Below, in pieces: positions 35,801-44,105 of a DNA stretch of 64,000 bases. The notes below the pieces were generated by a model. It ran no database searches and was not told the origin of the DNA. It saw nothing but the letters and a program-made list of their open reading frames with translations. The translations under genes and the position numbers were made by a program. The stretch's first letter is position 1; each line of letters starts with the position of its first letter. Source of the stretch: Catellatospora sp. TT07R-123 (GTDB lineage Bacteria; Actinomycetota; Actinomycetes; Mycobacteriales; Micromonosporaceae); contig NZ_BNEM01000002.1 of the NCBI RefSeq assembly GCF_018327705.1, positions 2,294,001-2,358,000 on the forward strand, given 5' to 3'.

Positions 35801-36811
35801 TCAGGCGTCGGGCCGGCTGCGCACGGTGCGCAGCCAGCCGTACGCGGTGTGCTTGGGCACGTTGTAGTGGTCGGCGATGGCGGGGCCGTTGTCGCCGGTC
35901 TGGCGCATCACCGACTCGAAGTCGTCGGGAACCCGGCGGTAGACCCGCGCGGGGGCCTTGACCGCGCCGCGCTTGGCGGCCTTGCTCGCGGCCGCCTTCG
36001 CCGCCGTCGTCTTGCGACCGGCGGCCTTGGCCGTCGCGGTCTTGGCCGGTGCGGCGGCGGCCTTGGCGCCCTTGCCGTCCGCCTTGGGCGCGGCGGCCTT
36101 CGCGGGCTTGGCCGAGGCGGCCGCCTCGGCGGGCGCCGCGAGCACCACGGGGGCCACGGGCGCGGCGGCGGGCTGCGGCTCGGTCGCGGCCGGCGGGGCG
36201 GCGAACACCGGCATCAGCGCGGGTCCGTCCGGCGCCGAGGTCGGCCGGGCCGCCTTCGCGGCGGTCGGGGCGGCGGCCTTCGCCACGACGGCCGGGGCCG
36301 GAGCCGCCTTGGCCACCACGGCCGGAGCCGGAGCCGCCTTGGCCGCAGGTGCCTTGGCCGGGGCAGCCTTCGCGGCGGTCGCCCGCGCGGGGGCGGGCCG
36401 CGCGGCGGGCTGCGCGGCGGTGCTCCCGGCCGCGCTGCCGCGCGGCGCGGGCGCCGTGCTCCGGGCGGCCGGGGCCTGCCTGGCGGGCGCGGCGGGCCTG
36501 GCGCCCGACGGGGCGGCGGTGACGGGTGCGGTGGCCTCGACGACGATGACGGGCCGCGCGGCGGATTCCGGCGCGGACGCGGCGGCGGGCAGCGCGGCGG
36601 GCGGCAGCGGGGCACCGGTCGCGGCGGTGACCGCGCGGACCAGCTGGTTCAGGTCGAGCACCGGCAGGCCGCCCGGCGTGAGGCCGCCGCCGTCACCGGC
36701 ACGCAGCAGCAGCTCCGTCACGATCGCGGAAGCGTCCGTCACCTCCACACGCAGTGTAGTCGTGGCGAGAGACGGATCGTCCGGCGAGATCGTGACGGTG
36801 TACGACGTCAT
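35801..36811 (-). CDS. Histone-H1-like Ala/Lys-rich protein with C-terminal helix-turn-helix
   Basis: 336 residues in three parts. A short beta-rich N-terminus (SYTVTISPDDPSLATTTLRVEV) precedes a very long Ala/Pro/Lys-rich region (about 75-285) with repeated AKAAPAPAVV, AAKAAR and AAPAKTATAKAAGRKT stretches like eukaryotic histone H1 or bacterial HctB tails. The end (about 287-336, RVYRRVPDDFESVMRQTGDNGPAIADHYNVPKHTAYGWLR in two halves) is a helix-turn-helix resembling transposase/Lsr2-type DNA-binding domains. Probably a nucleoid-associated DNA-binding protein. ATG 36811 follows AGGAGG. Confidence 0.72.
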   Translation of the reverse strand: MTSYTVTISPDDPSLATTTLRVEVTDASAIVTELLLRAGDGGGLTPGGLPVLDLNQLVRAVTAATGAPLPPAALPAAASAPESAARPVIVVEATAPVTAAPSGARPAAPARQAPAARSTAPAPRGSAAGSTAAQPAARPAPARATAAKAAPAKAPAAKAAPAPAVVAKAAPAPAVVAKAAAPTAAKAARPTSAPDGPALMPVFAAPPAATEPQPAAAPVAPVVLAAPAEAAASAKPAKAAAPKADGKGAKAAAAPAKTATAKAAGRKTTAAKAAASKAAKRGAVKAPARVYRRVPDDFESVMRQTGDNGPAIADHYNVPKHTAYGWLRTVRSRPDA

Positions 36812-36965
36812 CAGTGTGGCCTCCTTACCTGTAAAGCCACTGCGCACGTCCCCGTTTCTGTCGCATCGGCCCGGTCTGCTGTGCAGAGAAAGCTACGGCA
36901 AACCTGCGATCCCGCCAAGCCGCAGTAGGCGGCGATATCGTCACAGCCGGTAATTCAAGAGTGGT

Positions 36966-37319
36966 TCAGTGCTGGTGCAGGCGTTGTCCGAGGCCCATCA
37001 TGTCTCGCGGAATGCGCAATCCCTCAGCGATTCGCACCAGCACGTCGTAGTGCTGCACGGTGCGTTTGCCGCCGCAGACGGCACGCACCGAGTGCTCCTG
37101 CATCCCGGTCGCGCGGCTGATCGCGTTGACGCTCATGCCCTGTCCGCGCAGGAAGGTGAACAGCTTGCCGATGTCACGCCGAGCGAGCACGTCGCGCAGC
37201 GGTTCCCCGTCGGCGTCGGCCGCCGAGGTCCAGCACCACTGGGCGGTGAGGGCGTCGGCGGCCCCGTCGGCGGACGGCTGTGCGCCCTGGCTGCTCAGTT
37301 CCAACACCGACGGCGTCAT
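36966..37319 (-). CDS. XRE-type helix-turn-helix regulator
   Basis: 117 residues. The C-terminal half (about 48-117) is a helix-turn-helix: LFTFLRGQGMSVNAISRATGM, then QEHSVRAVCGGKRTVQHYDVLVRIAEGLRI, the recognition-helix and lid pattern of XRE/Cro proteins, ending IPRDMMGLG as in many actinobacterial members. The N-terminal 45 residues are Ser/Ala-rich. ATG 37319 follows GGGGTGG. It is downstream of the NRDE gene and upstream of the H1-like gene. Confidence 0.8.
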   Translation of the reverse strand: MTPSVLELSSQGAQPSADGAADALTAQWCWTSAADADGEPLRDVLARRDIGKLFTFLRGQGMSVNAISRATGMQEHSVRAVCGGKRTVQHYDVLVRIAEGLRIPRDMMGLGQRLHQH

Positions 37320-37467
37320 TCGTCCACCCCTTACGACCTGGCGACATCCGGGCAGGACGACTCCGTCCCACCCCGCACACCGCCACGGCCCGCTGCCGGC
37401 CTGCTGCGGGTCCCGATCCATTTAGGGGGAAAGCGGCCACGATGTCCAGGGGTCGATGCATGGAAAT

Positions 37468-37483
37468 TGATGCGGACGCATCA
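37468..37483. promoter_or_regulatory. Short perfect palindrome upstream of the XRE gene
   Basis: TGATGCG-GA-CGCATCA has 7-bp perfect arms and lies about 150 bases before the XRE ATG, next to TTTAGGGGGAAA. It may be an operator, or part of the 3' region of the NRDE gene ending at 37520. Confidence 0.35.
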
Positions 37484-37519
37484 CACCCACGGGGGCTTGA
37501 CGCGGCCGCCGTGAGCAGC

Positions 37520-38257
37520 TCAGCGCAGTACGGTCGTCAGCCCCAGCGGCGGCCACGGCGGATCACCCAGGGCGGTGAAGTCGTAGCGCAGGCGGCCCGG
37601 CGCGACCGCGAGCAGGGTGAGCGAGTTGGAACCGTACGCCCGGCGGCCGTCGACGGTGCCGCGGCGGAAGACGGCGTGCGGGTCGGCGGGCGGGGCGACC
37701 CGCTGCGCGGCCAGCACCGCCAGCCAGCTCGCCCAGGCCTGCTCCGGGGCGTCGTCGCGCGGATCGGGGCGCGGGGCGGCCGACAGCCGGGCGGTCAGCG
37801 CGGCCGTACGCGGATCGGCCGGATCGGCGCCGGTGTTGGACACCACGGTGACACCGGTGGGCAGCACCGACCCGGCCAGGCGCCGCCCGTCCCAGCCCGC
37901 CAGCCCGGGTGCCTGTCCCGGCGCGGCGGTCACCAGGTGGAACGGTGAGAACACGCCCAGGTCGGCGGGCAGTGCCCGGCCGCACGCGGCGCCCAGGGGC
38001 AGCTCCCCCCGGGAGCGGCGCGCCGCCGGATCGGGTTCGGACCCCGATCCGTTGAGCACGCAGGCGACGCGGCCGGTCTCCGGGTCGGCGGCGAGCCAGG
38101 TGCCGCCGGAGAGCCGGTCCAGCCCGCCCAACAGCGGCAGCGGCGCCCAGTGCCGGGCCGGGGGCAGCCACGGCCGGTCGAGCACCTCGTCGCGTACGGC
38201 CAGGACCAGCAGCGGGGTGCGGGCGCCGGGTTCCCAGCTGAGCATCACCGTGCACAT
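37520..38257 (-). CDS. NRDE/TANGO2-family protein
   Basis: 245 residues beginning MCTVMLSW with LLVLAVRDEVLDRPWLPPARHW, the Cys-2 and (N)RDE pattern of the TANGO2/NRDE family; GGTWLAADPETGRVACVLNGSG is the second conserved block. Cys-2 may become N-terminal and the fold is NTN-hydrolase-like; TANGO2 homologues have been linked to haem handling. The activity is not known. The NRDE motif reads VRDE here. Confidence 0.8.
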   Translation of the reverse strand: MCTVMLSWEPGARTPLLVLAVRDEVLDRPWLPPARHWAPLPLLGGLDRLSGGTWLAADPETGRVACVLNGSGSEPDPAARRSRGELPLGAACGRALPADLGVFSPFHLVTAAPGQAPGLAGWDGRRLAGSVLPTGVTVVSNTGADPADPRTAALTARLSAAPRPDPRDDAPEQAWASWLAVLAAQRVAPPADPHAVFRRGTVDGRRAYGSNSLTLLAVAPGRLRYDFTALGDPPWPPLGLTTVLR

Positions 38258-38294
38258 AGGACCATCTCACCGCATCGCGTCCCGGGGCGGCGCA

Positions 38295-39908
38295 TCAGCC
38301 CCCCGCCCGCCGCAGCGCCGACCGCGCCCCGTCGTAGGCGTCCAGCACCCGCTGGGCCGGGGCGAGCACCTCCTCCCGCGCCACCCGCTCCACCCCGGCG
38401 CGCAGCCGCGCGGCGGCCCGGCGGCGGCGGCGCCGGGCGGCCAGCCGGACCACGGGCCGCACCAGCAGCGACAGCAGCAGCCCGGCCAGCAGCCCGCCCG
38501 CGAGCAGCGCGGTCGGGGTCGGCAGCTGCCAGCCCTGGACCGCGACCTGCGGCAGCGGCAGCGCGGGCAGGGCCAGGGCGAACATGGCCCAGCGCACGCC
38601 CAGCCACACCAGCCCGACCAGCGCCGTCAGCGCGAAGACCCATTGCAGTACGTTGATCAGCGTCCACCAGCGCCGCGGCCGGGCCACGCCCAGGTCGGTG
38701 GTGGCCACCGCCCGGTCCAGCGCGTCGGGCAGGCCGTCGGCGCCGGAGCGCACCGCCGCGAGCAGGCTGTCGCGCCAGGGCGCGGGCAGGGCGGCCCCGG
38801 CACGGGCGGCGGTGTCGCGCAGTGTCAGCGCCACCGCCGCCTGCTCGGCGGGCGCGGCCGGGCTCAGCGAGGTGGCCCCGACCGGCCCGGTCGTGTCCGG
38901 ATCGGCCGGACCGCCCAGGTGCAGGCGGGTCAGCGGGTCGGGGCGGACCCGGCGCAGCCAGCGCAGCGGCGGCCAGCCGGTGCGTTTGCGGGCGCGGTGC
39001 ACGTACGCGCGCTCGGTCGCGGCGGCCACCAGCGGCACGCCCGCCGCCCGCGCCAGCGCGTCGGTCAGCGGCCGCAGCACCTGCTTGCCCAGCGCGTCCT
39101 TCGGGACGTCCGGGGCGACCAGCGGCTTCAGGTCGGCGACGGCGTCGTCCACATCGGCGGCCAGCCGCCGCAGCGCCGCCTGCCGGGCCGCGACGGCGGC
39201 GCCGACCGTGTCCGCCAGCGCGCGCAGCCCCGGCGGGCCCACGGTGGAGCTGGTCAGCACGGGCACGTCGGCCAGGCCGTCGTCGGCGAGCAGGCGGCGC
39301 AGGTCGACCAGGCACAGTTGCAGGTCGTCCGGGGACAGCAGGTCGACCTGGTTGAGGTCGACCACGGTGATCTCGCGGTGGCGGTGGAACCGGGCCAGGT
39401 AACCGTGGTGGACGATCTTGTCGGCGTACTTCTGCGGGTGCAGCACCCAGACGATCAGATCCACCACGGCCAGCAGCCGGTCGACCTCGGCGCGGTGGGC
39501 GTCGTGCACCGAGTCGAAGTCGGGCAGGTCCAGCAGCACCAGGCCGGACAGGTCCGGGTCGGCGCCGCCGGGCCGGACGAAGCGCTTGCCGACGCCGAGC
39601 CAGTCGAGCAGGTCGTCGGCGCCCTGGTCCCCCCAGACACAGGCGTGCGCCTGGCCGGTGGTGGGGCGGCGCAGGCCCGCCTGCGACAGCGACAGCCCGG
39701 CCATCCCGTTGAAGATGCTGGACTTGCCGGTGCCGGTCGCGCCGGCCAGCGCGACGACGGTGTGCAGCCGCGACAGCGCCAGCCGCTCGTCGGCCTTGAC
39801 GGCCAGCGCCGCCGCGGCGGCCAGGTCGGCCTCCGGCAGGTACGGCCGCGCGGCGGCGGTGAACGCGCGCAGGGCCTCGATGCGGTCGTACACGGCGGTG
39901 TCGTTCAC
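38295..39908 (-). CDS. Dynamin-like membrane GTPase, second of a pair
   Basis: 537 residues. The P-loop GATGTGKSS at about 56-64, a threonine switch region RRPTTGQAHACVW, G3 LLDLPDFDS and a G4-like VVDLNQVDLL define a dynamin/Era-like GTPase. The C-terminal third has a hydrophobic pair (LINVLQWVFALTALVGLVWLGV and ALLAGGLLAGLLLSLLV) followed by RLAARRRRRRAAARL, so it is membrane-anchored. The GTG overlaps the stop of the upstream GTPase as GTGA. Paired bacterial dynamin-like proteins often act together in membrane remodelling. Confidence 0.82.
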   Translation of the reverse strand: MNDTAVYDRIEALRAFTAAARPYLPEADLAAAAALAVKADERLALSRLHTVVALAGATGTGKSSIFNGMAGLSLSQAGLRRPTTGQAHACVWGDQGADDLLDWLGVGKRFVRPGGADPDLSGLVLLDLPDFDSVHDAHRAEVDRLLAVVDLIVWVLHPQKYADKIVHHGYLARFHRHREITVVDLNQVDLLSPDDLQLCLVDLRRLLADDGLADVPVLTSSTVGPPGLRALADTVGAAVAARQAALRRLAADVDDAVADLKPLVAPDVPKDALGKQVLRPLTDALARAAGVPLVAAATERAYVHRARKRTGWPPLRWLRRVRPDPLTRLHLGGPADPDTTGPVGATSLSPAAPAEQAAVALTLRDTAARAGAALPAPWRDSLLAAVRSGADGLPDALDRAVATTDLGVARPRRWWTLINVLQWVFALTALVGLVWLGVRWAMFALALPALPLPQVAVQGWQLPTPTALLAGGLLAGLLLSLLVRPVVRLAARRRRRRAAARLRAGVERVAREEVLAPAQRVLDAYDGARSALRRAGG

Positions 39909-41635
39909 GCGGCACCGCCCGGGATCGGGTCGGCCTGCCGGGCGGCGCGCACCGCCGCGGCGGCCGCGCGCAGCCGCTGCCCCGCGTCCGGATCCACCCC
40001 GACGGCGGCCAGGGCCGCGTGGAACCGCCGCGCCTCCTCGCCGTACAGGGTGCGCACCCGGGCCAGCAGGTCCTGCCGGGCCTGCTGGGCCAGCCGCCGC
40101 ACGGCCTGGTCGCCGAAGACCGCCTCCAGCACCTTCTGCGCGGCGATGGTGGTGCCGCCCGCGACCGCGATCTCGGCCCCGGTCGGGATGAACGCGGTCG
40201 CGGCGAACACGGCGACCATCAGGCACAGCCCGAGCGCGTTCACCGCGTACGCGCTGGCCTTGGCGGCGAGCAGGCGGTTGCCCGACTCGGTGCGCACCAG
40301 CTCCAGCACGCCGCGCTGCCAGTCGCGCACCAGCCGGTCGGCGCGGGCCTGGATGTCGGATGAGGCCGACCCGAGGTCCTGCGTGCCGGGGCGGGCCAGC
40401 ACCGCCGCACCCGCGGGCCGGGTCCGCCACGCGTTGACCGCCTGCTCGGCGGCGTCGGCGGCCGTGGCATGCAGGAAGGTCACCAGCCCCGACTCCAGCG
40501 CGGTCTTGAGCTGCTCGTCGGGCAGCGGTTTGCCCGACACCGCCGCGACGAGCCGGTCGCGCCAGCGGCCCACGCGCGCCTGGAGGCCGCGCATGAACTC
40601 GCCGGTGCCGACCAGTTCCTGCCAGCGGGTCAGCACCTCGCCCCGGAACAGCACCCCGTCGAGCAGGCCGTGGTCGACGGCCTGCTCGGCGTCACGGTAG
40701 GCCCGGTCGGCGGCCTCGCGCAGCTCGCCGACGGCCGCGGCCTGCGCGTCGGCCCCGGCGGCCAGCCGGTCGCCGGCCGGGCCGAGGGCGGCCACGGCCC
40801 CGTCGACGGTCTGCCGGATCACCCGGGCCCGCTCGGCGGCCGAGCGGGCGAGCTGGTCCAGCCAGTCGCGCAGCGGCGCCACCGCCTCCGGCGGCAGCAG
40901 GCCCTGGGCGTCCAGGACGCGTTCGGCCACCACGTACAGGCCGACCTCGGCCAGGCCGTGCTCGGTGAGCATCTCGCGCAGATGCGGGACGACCTCGCCG
41001 TCGGCGCCGGGCGGCACCCGGTTGAGCACCACCGCCACGGCGGTGCCCCGGTCGCGGGCGGTGGTCAGCAGCTCCCACGGCACCGCGTCGGCGTAGCGGA
41101 CCGCGGTGGTGACGAACAGCCACAGGTCGGCGGCGGCGAGCAGCTGCTCGGCCAGCACCCGGTTGGCCTCCTCCACCGAGTCGATGTCGGGCGCGTCCAG
41201 CAGCGCCAGACCGGGAGTGAGCTCGGGCGAGGTGACGATGACCAGGTCGGTGCCGGTGCCGCCGGGGGTGTGCGTCCGCCCCAGCCGCGGCAGCAGCTGC
41301 GCCTGGCCGAACCACGTCGCGTCGCCGGGGTGGCAGACCAGCACCGGCGCCCGGGTGGTGGGGCGGCGCGCCCCGGCCACGCTGACCGGAGCCCGGACCA
41401 GGCTGTTGACCAGGGTCGACTTGCCCGCGCCGGTCGAGCCGCCCGCGACCGCGAGCAGCGGGGCGTCCAGCCGGGCCAGGCGCGGGATCAGGTAGTCGTC
41501 GAGCTGGCCGACCGTCGCCCGGGCCAGGGCGGTGTCGGTGGCGGCGTCGGGCAGGGGCAGGGGGTACGCCGCCGCGGCCAGCTCATCGCGCAGCCGTACC
41601 AGCGACGCCGCCAGCCCTGCTCCTGCCTCGTTCAT
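39905..41635 (-). CDS. Dynamin-like membrane GTPase, first of a pair
   Basis: 576 residues. P-loop GGSTGAGKS at 65-73, the switch threonines in ARRPTTRAPVLVCHPGD, G3 LLDAPDIDSV, and G4-like VVLNRVPPGAD. A long helical middle (about 270-440) and a hydrophobic segment (ALGLCLMVAVFAATAFIPTG, about 480-500) fit a dynamin-like protein with membrane paddle. It is translationally coupled to the second GTPase. Roles in septation, stress protection and phage defence are known for other bacterial dynamin pairs; none can be assigned here. Confidence 0.82.
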   Translation of the reverse strand: MNEAGAGLAASLVRLRDELAAAAYPLPLPDAATDTALARATVGQLDDYLIPRLARLDAPLLAVAGGSTGAGKSTLVNSLVRAPVSVAGARRPTTRAPVLVCHPGDATWFGQAQLLPRLGRTHTPGGTGTDLVIVTSPELTPGLALLDAPDIDSVEEANRVLAEQLLAAADLWLFVTTAVRYADAVPWELLTTARDRGTAVAVVLNRVPPGADGEVVPHLREMLTEHGLAEVGLYVVAERVLDAQGLLPPEAVAPLRDWLDQLARSAAERARVIRQTVDGAVAALGPAGDRLAAGADAQAAAVGELREAADRAYRDAEQAVDHGLLDGVLFRGEVLTRWQELVGTGEFMRGLQARVGRWRDRLVAAVSGKPLPDEQLKTALESGLVTFLHATAADAAEQAVNAWRTRPAGAAVLARPGTQDLGSASSDIQARADRLVRDWQRGVLELVRTESGNRLLAAKASAYAVNALGLCLMVAVFAATAFIPTGAEIAVAGGTTIAAQKVLEAVFGDQAVRRLAQQARQDLLARVRTLYGEEARRFHAALAAVGVDPDAGQRLRAAAAAVRAARQADPIPGGAA

Positions 41636-41685
41636 GCGTCCAGCATGCCCAATATCGCGGCTCGTCACTCCCGCAACATACGAAA

Positions 41686-41713
41686 CCGCCCCGTCCCAGC
41701 GGGGACGGGGCGG
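41686..41713 (-). terminator. Strong hairpin terminator
   Basis: CCGCCCCGTCCC (41686-41697) and GGGACGGGGCGG (41702-41713) form a 12-bp stem with a four-base loop between the 65-residue gene and the GTPase pair. Confidence 0.78.
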
Positions 41714-41735
41714 CTCAGGCAGCTGTTCGTGCTGG

Positions 41736-41933
41736 TCAGATGTTGTTGTTCCAGCCGCGCTTGATGTCGGTGGTGGCGCGGGCCTCGCCCACGCGCAGCA
41801 CGTCCCAGCGGCGGGCGGGCTCGTCCGAGGTCTTCAGCGTGACCTGGTCGCCCACGCGCACCTTCGGCTCGACCCAGCACGTGAGATAGCGGCCGCTCGA
41901 CCTCAGATCCACCTGTACCAGCATCGTCGTCAT
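41736..41933 (-). CDS. Small hypothetical protein, SH3-like beta barrel pattern
   Basis: 65 residues, no family recognised. Alternating strands MLVQVDLRSSGRYLTCWVEP, VRVGDQVTLKTSDEPARRWDVLRV look like a small beta-barrel. It is single-cistron, bounded by a terminator. A TTG three codons upstream is an alternative start. Confidence 0.6.
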   Translation of the reverse strand: MTTMLVQVDLRSSGRYLTCWVEPKVRVGDQVTLKTSDEPARRWDVLRVGEARATTDIKRGWNNNI

Positions 41934-41973
41934 GCCGATCAAGGTAGCCGGGCGACGCGATCGACGCAGCCGA

Positions 41974-42588
41974 TTATCCGCCGAGCTGTTCCACGCAGTG
42001 CTGGTGGTAACTGACCAGTTCGGTCAGCGGGATCGCCTTGCGCGATACCGCGGACAGGTCTTTGCCCTCCTTGGTCCACAGCGGCGGGAAGGTGTTGATG
42101 CCCTGGTCGGGGCGGGCCTGGGCGACCTCCTCGGCCCAGCCGGGCCAGCGCAGGCCCTCGGCGAAGCCGGTCAGCGCGCCGGACAGCATCGCGCCCAGCC
42201 ACTGCCCGTAGCCGAGGTCCAGGTCCTCCCAGCGCAGGGAGTCGGGGGCGAAGTAGTGGACGGTCGGGGCGGCGCCGGGTCCGGCCGGGGCCCAGATGAA
42301 GATGCCGCCCAGGACGTCGTACGCGATGACCAGACCGCCGCGCGACGGGTCGGCCTCGGCCAGCACGTCGGGCAGGGTGTCGGTGCCGCCGCCGAGCACC
42401 CGCAGCCAGCCGTGGTCGATCAGCAGGCCGCCGCTGTGCAGGGTCACCGCGCCCAGCCAGGAGCGCTCGGTGATCTCCAGCCCGTCCAGGCACCGCCTGG
42501 CCCGCTCCGGGTCGGCGGGCAGGACCTCCACCGGGTACGGCGCCCCCGCGACCGCCTCCAGCACCTCAGGCCACGCGCTCTGCTGCAT
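41974..42588 (-). CDS. DUF2625-like protein
   Basis: 204 residues resembling the DUF2625 family: AVTLHSGGLLIDHGWLRVLGGG, GGLVIAYDVLGGIFIWAP, VHYFAPDSLRWEDLDLGYGQWL. No signal peptide or membrane segment; function unknown. The start codon is six bases downstream of TACGAT, so it may be translated from a leaderless transcript. Confidence 0.8.
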   Translation of the reverse strand: MQQSAWPEVLEAVAGAPYPVEVLPADPERARRCLDGLEITERSWLGAVTLHSGGLLIDHGWLRVLGGGTDTLPDVLAEADPSRGGLVIAYDVLGGIFIWAPAGPGAAPTVHYFAPDSLRWEDLDLGYGQWLGAMLSGALTGFAEGLRWPGWAEEVAQARPDQGINTFPPLWTKEGKDLSAVSRKAIPLTELVSYHQHCVEQLGG

Positions 42589-42593
42589 CCGCG

Positions 42594-42600
42594 CATCGTA
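42594..42600 (-). promoter_or_regulatory. -10 element for a possible leaderless transcript
   Basis: TACGAT on the minus strand is followed after six bases by the ATG of the DUF2625-like gene, the same arrangement as at 4936-4950. Confidence 0.45.
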
Positions 42601-42602
42601 GA

Positions 42603-42635
42603 GGCCGGGGCGCCCCGCCGTGGGGCACCCCGGCC
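42603..42635 (-). terminator. Hairpin terminator after the sigma-factor operon
   Basis: GGCCGGGGCGCCCC and GGGGCACCCCGGCC pair over 14 positions with one mismatch and a five-base loop, directly past the stop codon at 42641. Confidence 0.7.
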
Positions 42636-42640
42636 ACTGC

Positions 42641-43396
42641 TCAGCCGTGCTCGATCGGCAGGGTCTGCTGCCCGTCCGCCGTGGACACGACGATCTTCGT
42701 GATCTCGGCGATCCGGTCGGCGTCGGCACCGGTCGCGGCGTAGACGTACCAGCCGTCGCGCAGCTGCGCGACGACCTTCGGCCCGCCGGGGAAGTGCACC
42801 TCGACGCGGGTCGTCCCGGTCGGCACCCGCCCGAACGTGTACGCCGCCCGCGGATCCGTCGCGTAGGCCGCAGAGCTGTTGGACAGCCTTCCGGGCGGGT
42901 AGCTCGGATTCATCTCGGTGGTCAGCGACGAGCCGTTGACGTCGACGTAGCCCTGCTGCGGGGTCAGCCAGCAGGCGGCGCCCCAGCGGTCCTCGGCGTA
43001 CAGCAGCAGCGTCAGCTCGCCGGGCACCACCTCAAGCTGGAACCGCAGCGGCGGCAGCGCGTCCCGCCCGTCGGCGGCGAGGTCGGCCGCGGCGTAGTCG
43101 GCGCACCGGCCGAGCGGATCCACCGCGTCCGACGACGGCCGGGGCGGCTTGCCCGACGTCGGCGTGGGCGCGGCCGAGGGCAGCGCGGGCTGCGCGTGCG
43201 GCCCGCCGCCGCCGGTCAGCCACCAGGTGCTCAGCAGCACCACCGCGACCAGCGCCGCTGCGGCGAGCACCAGGGGCAGCGGGCGCCGCGCGGGACGGCC
43301 CCGGGTGATCCGCGACAGCGGCACCGCCAGGTGCGTGTCCCGGTGCGCCCGGCGGATCAGGTCGGCCAGGCGCTCGTCGTCGAGCTCCAGCGTCAT
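42641..43396 (-). CDS. Membrane protein partner of an ECF sigma factor (putative anti-sigma)
   Basis: 251 residues. A cytoplasmic N-terminus (about 1-38: ERLADLIRRAHRDTHLAVPLSRITRG) is followed by one membrane segment (about 40-60, LVLAAAALVAVVLLSTWWL), a Pro/Ser/Thr linker and an extracellular domain (about 90-251). The topology and position immediately after the sigma gene (TGATG overlap) suggest an anti-sigma factor, but no zinc-binding HxxxCxxC motif is present. The extracellular domain is unrecognised. Confidence 0.75.
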   Translation of the reverse strand: MTLELDDERLADLIRRAHRDTHLAVPLSRITRGRPARRPLPLVLAAAALVAVVLLSTWWLTGGGGPHAQPALPSAAPTPTSGKPPRPSSDAVDPLGRCADYAAADLAADGRDALPPLRFQLEVVPGELTLLLYAEDRWGAACWLTPQQGYVDVNGSSLTTEMNPSYPPGRLSNSSAAYATDPRAAYTFGRVPTGTTRVEVHFPGGPKVVAQLRDGWYVYAATGADADRIAEITKIVVSTADGQQTLPIEHG

Positions 43397-43896
43397 CACA
43401 TCGCCTCCTCGACCAGCCGCAAGCCGTCCGGCGTCACGGCACCGACCTGGGTACGCAGCGCCGCCAGTGCCCGGTGCAGGTGCACGTGGACGGTCGCCGC
43501 CGTTATCCGCAGCACGCCGCCGGTCTCCTCGGCGGACAGGTCTGCCAGCACCCGCAGCGCGAGCACCTCCCGCTGGCGCCGGGGCAGCGCCAGGACCAGG
43601 GCGCGCAGGCGGGCGTCGAGTCCCGCGTACGCCCCGGGCTCCACGCCCACCTCGGGCGGTTCGGCCAGCACCTCCCGGCGCAGCCGCCGCCACCAGGACC
43701 GCTGCTCGTTGAGCGCGGTACGCAGCACCCAGGCCACCGGGTTCGGGTGCGCGCGCACCGTCGCCCAGTGCGCGAACGCCCGGGTGAACGCCTCGGCCAC
43801 CGCGTCCTCGGCCCCGGGGGCGCCCCGGGTCGCCACCAGCACGGCCCGATACACCGCGTCCTTGCGGGCGGCGTAGAACTCTCCGAAATCGTCCAT
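43396..43896 (-). CDS. ECF RNA polymerase sigma factor (SigE/SCO-type)
   Basis: 166 residues. Region 2 (about 1-70: FGEFYAARKDAVYRAVLVATRG, AEDAVAEAFTRAFAHWATVR, NPVAWVLRTALN) and region 4 (about 105-155: LRALVLALPRRQREVLALRVLADLSAEET, helix-turn-helix with TAATVHVHLHRALAAL) define a small ECF sigma. It lacks region 3, as expected. The start is uncertain: ATG 43896 gives the usual N-terminus; GTG 43926 or TTG 43932 are alternatives. Co-transcribed with a membrane partner that may hold it inactive. Confidence 0.87.
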   Translation of the reverse strand: MDDFGEFYAARKDAVYRAVLVATRGAPGAEDAVAEAFTRAFAHWATVRAHPNPVAWVLRTALNEQRSWWRRLRREVLAEPPEVGVEPGAYAGLDARLRALVLALPRRQREVLALRVLADLSAEETGGVLRITAATVHVHLHRALAALRTQVGAVTPDGLRLVEEAM

Positions 43897-43992
43897 CGAC
43901 TCCACCTGTTCCGGGAACTGTCGCACAGACAACGCCCCAGCCCTCCCCCACCTTTACCGCCCGCCGCGTGAAGCGCGGGCGTGGGCATGGGC

Positions 43993-44056
43993 GTGCAGTT
44001 TCGGGGAAACTGCACGAATCTTGGCGGCGATTCCAGCACTTTCCCCGAAACTGCAC
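43993..44056 (-). repeat. Dispersed 64-bp palindromic element, family A copy 3
   Basis: Read on the minus strand: GTGCAGTTTCGGGGAAAGTG, CTGGAATC, eight variable bases, GATTCGTGCAG, TTTCCCCGAAACTGCAC. It is inverted relative to the copies at 17471 and 53688 and lies between the crystallin-like gene and the sigma operon promoter. Confidence 0.92.
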
Positions 44057-44105
44057 GAACGCCCACCCGCCCCGCGGCGGCGGGGCGGGTGGGGGGTGCA
44101 AGGTG

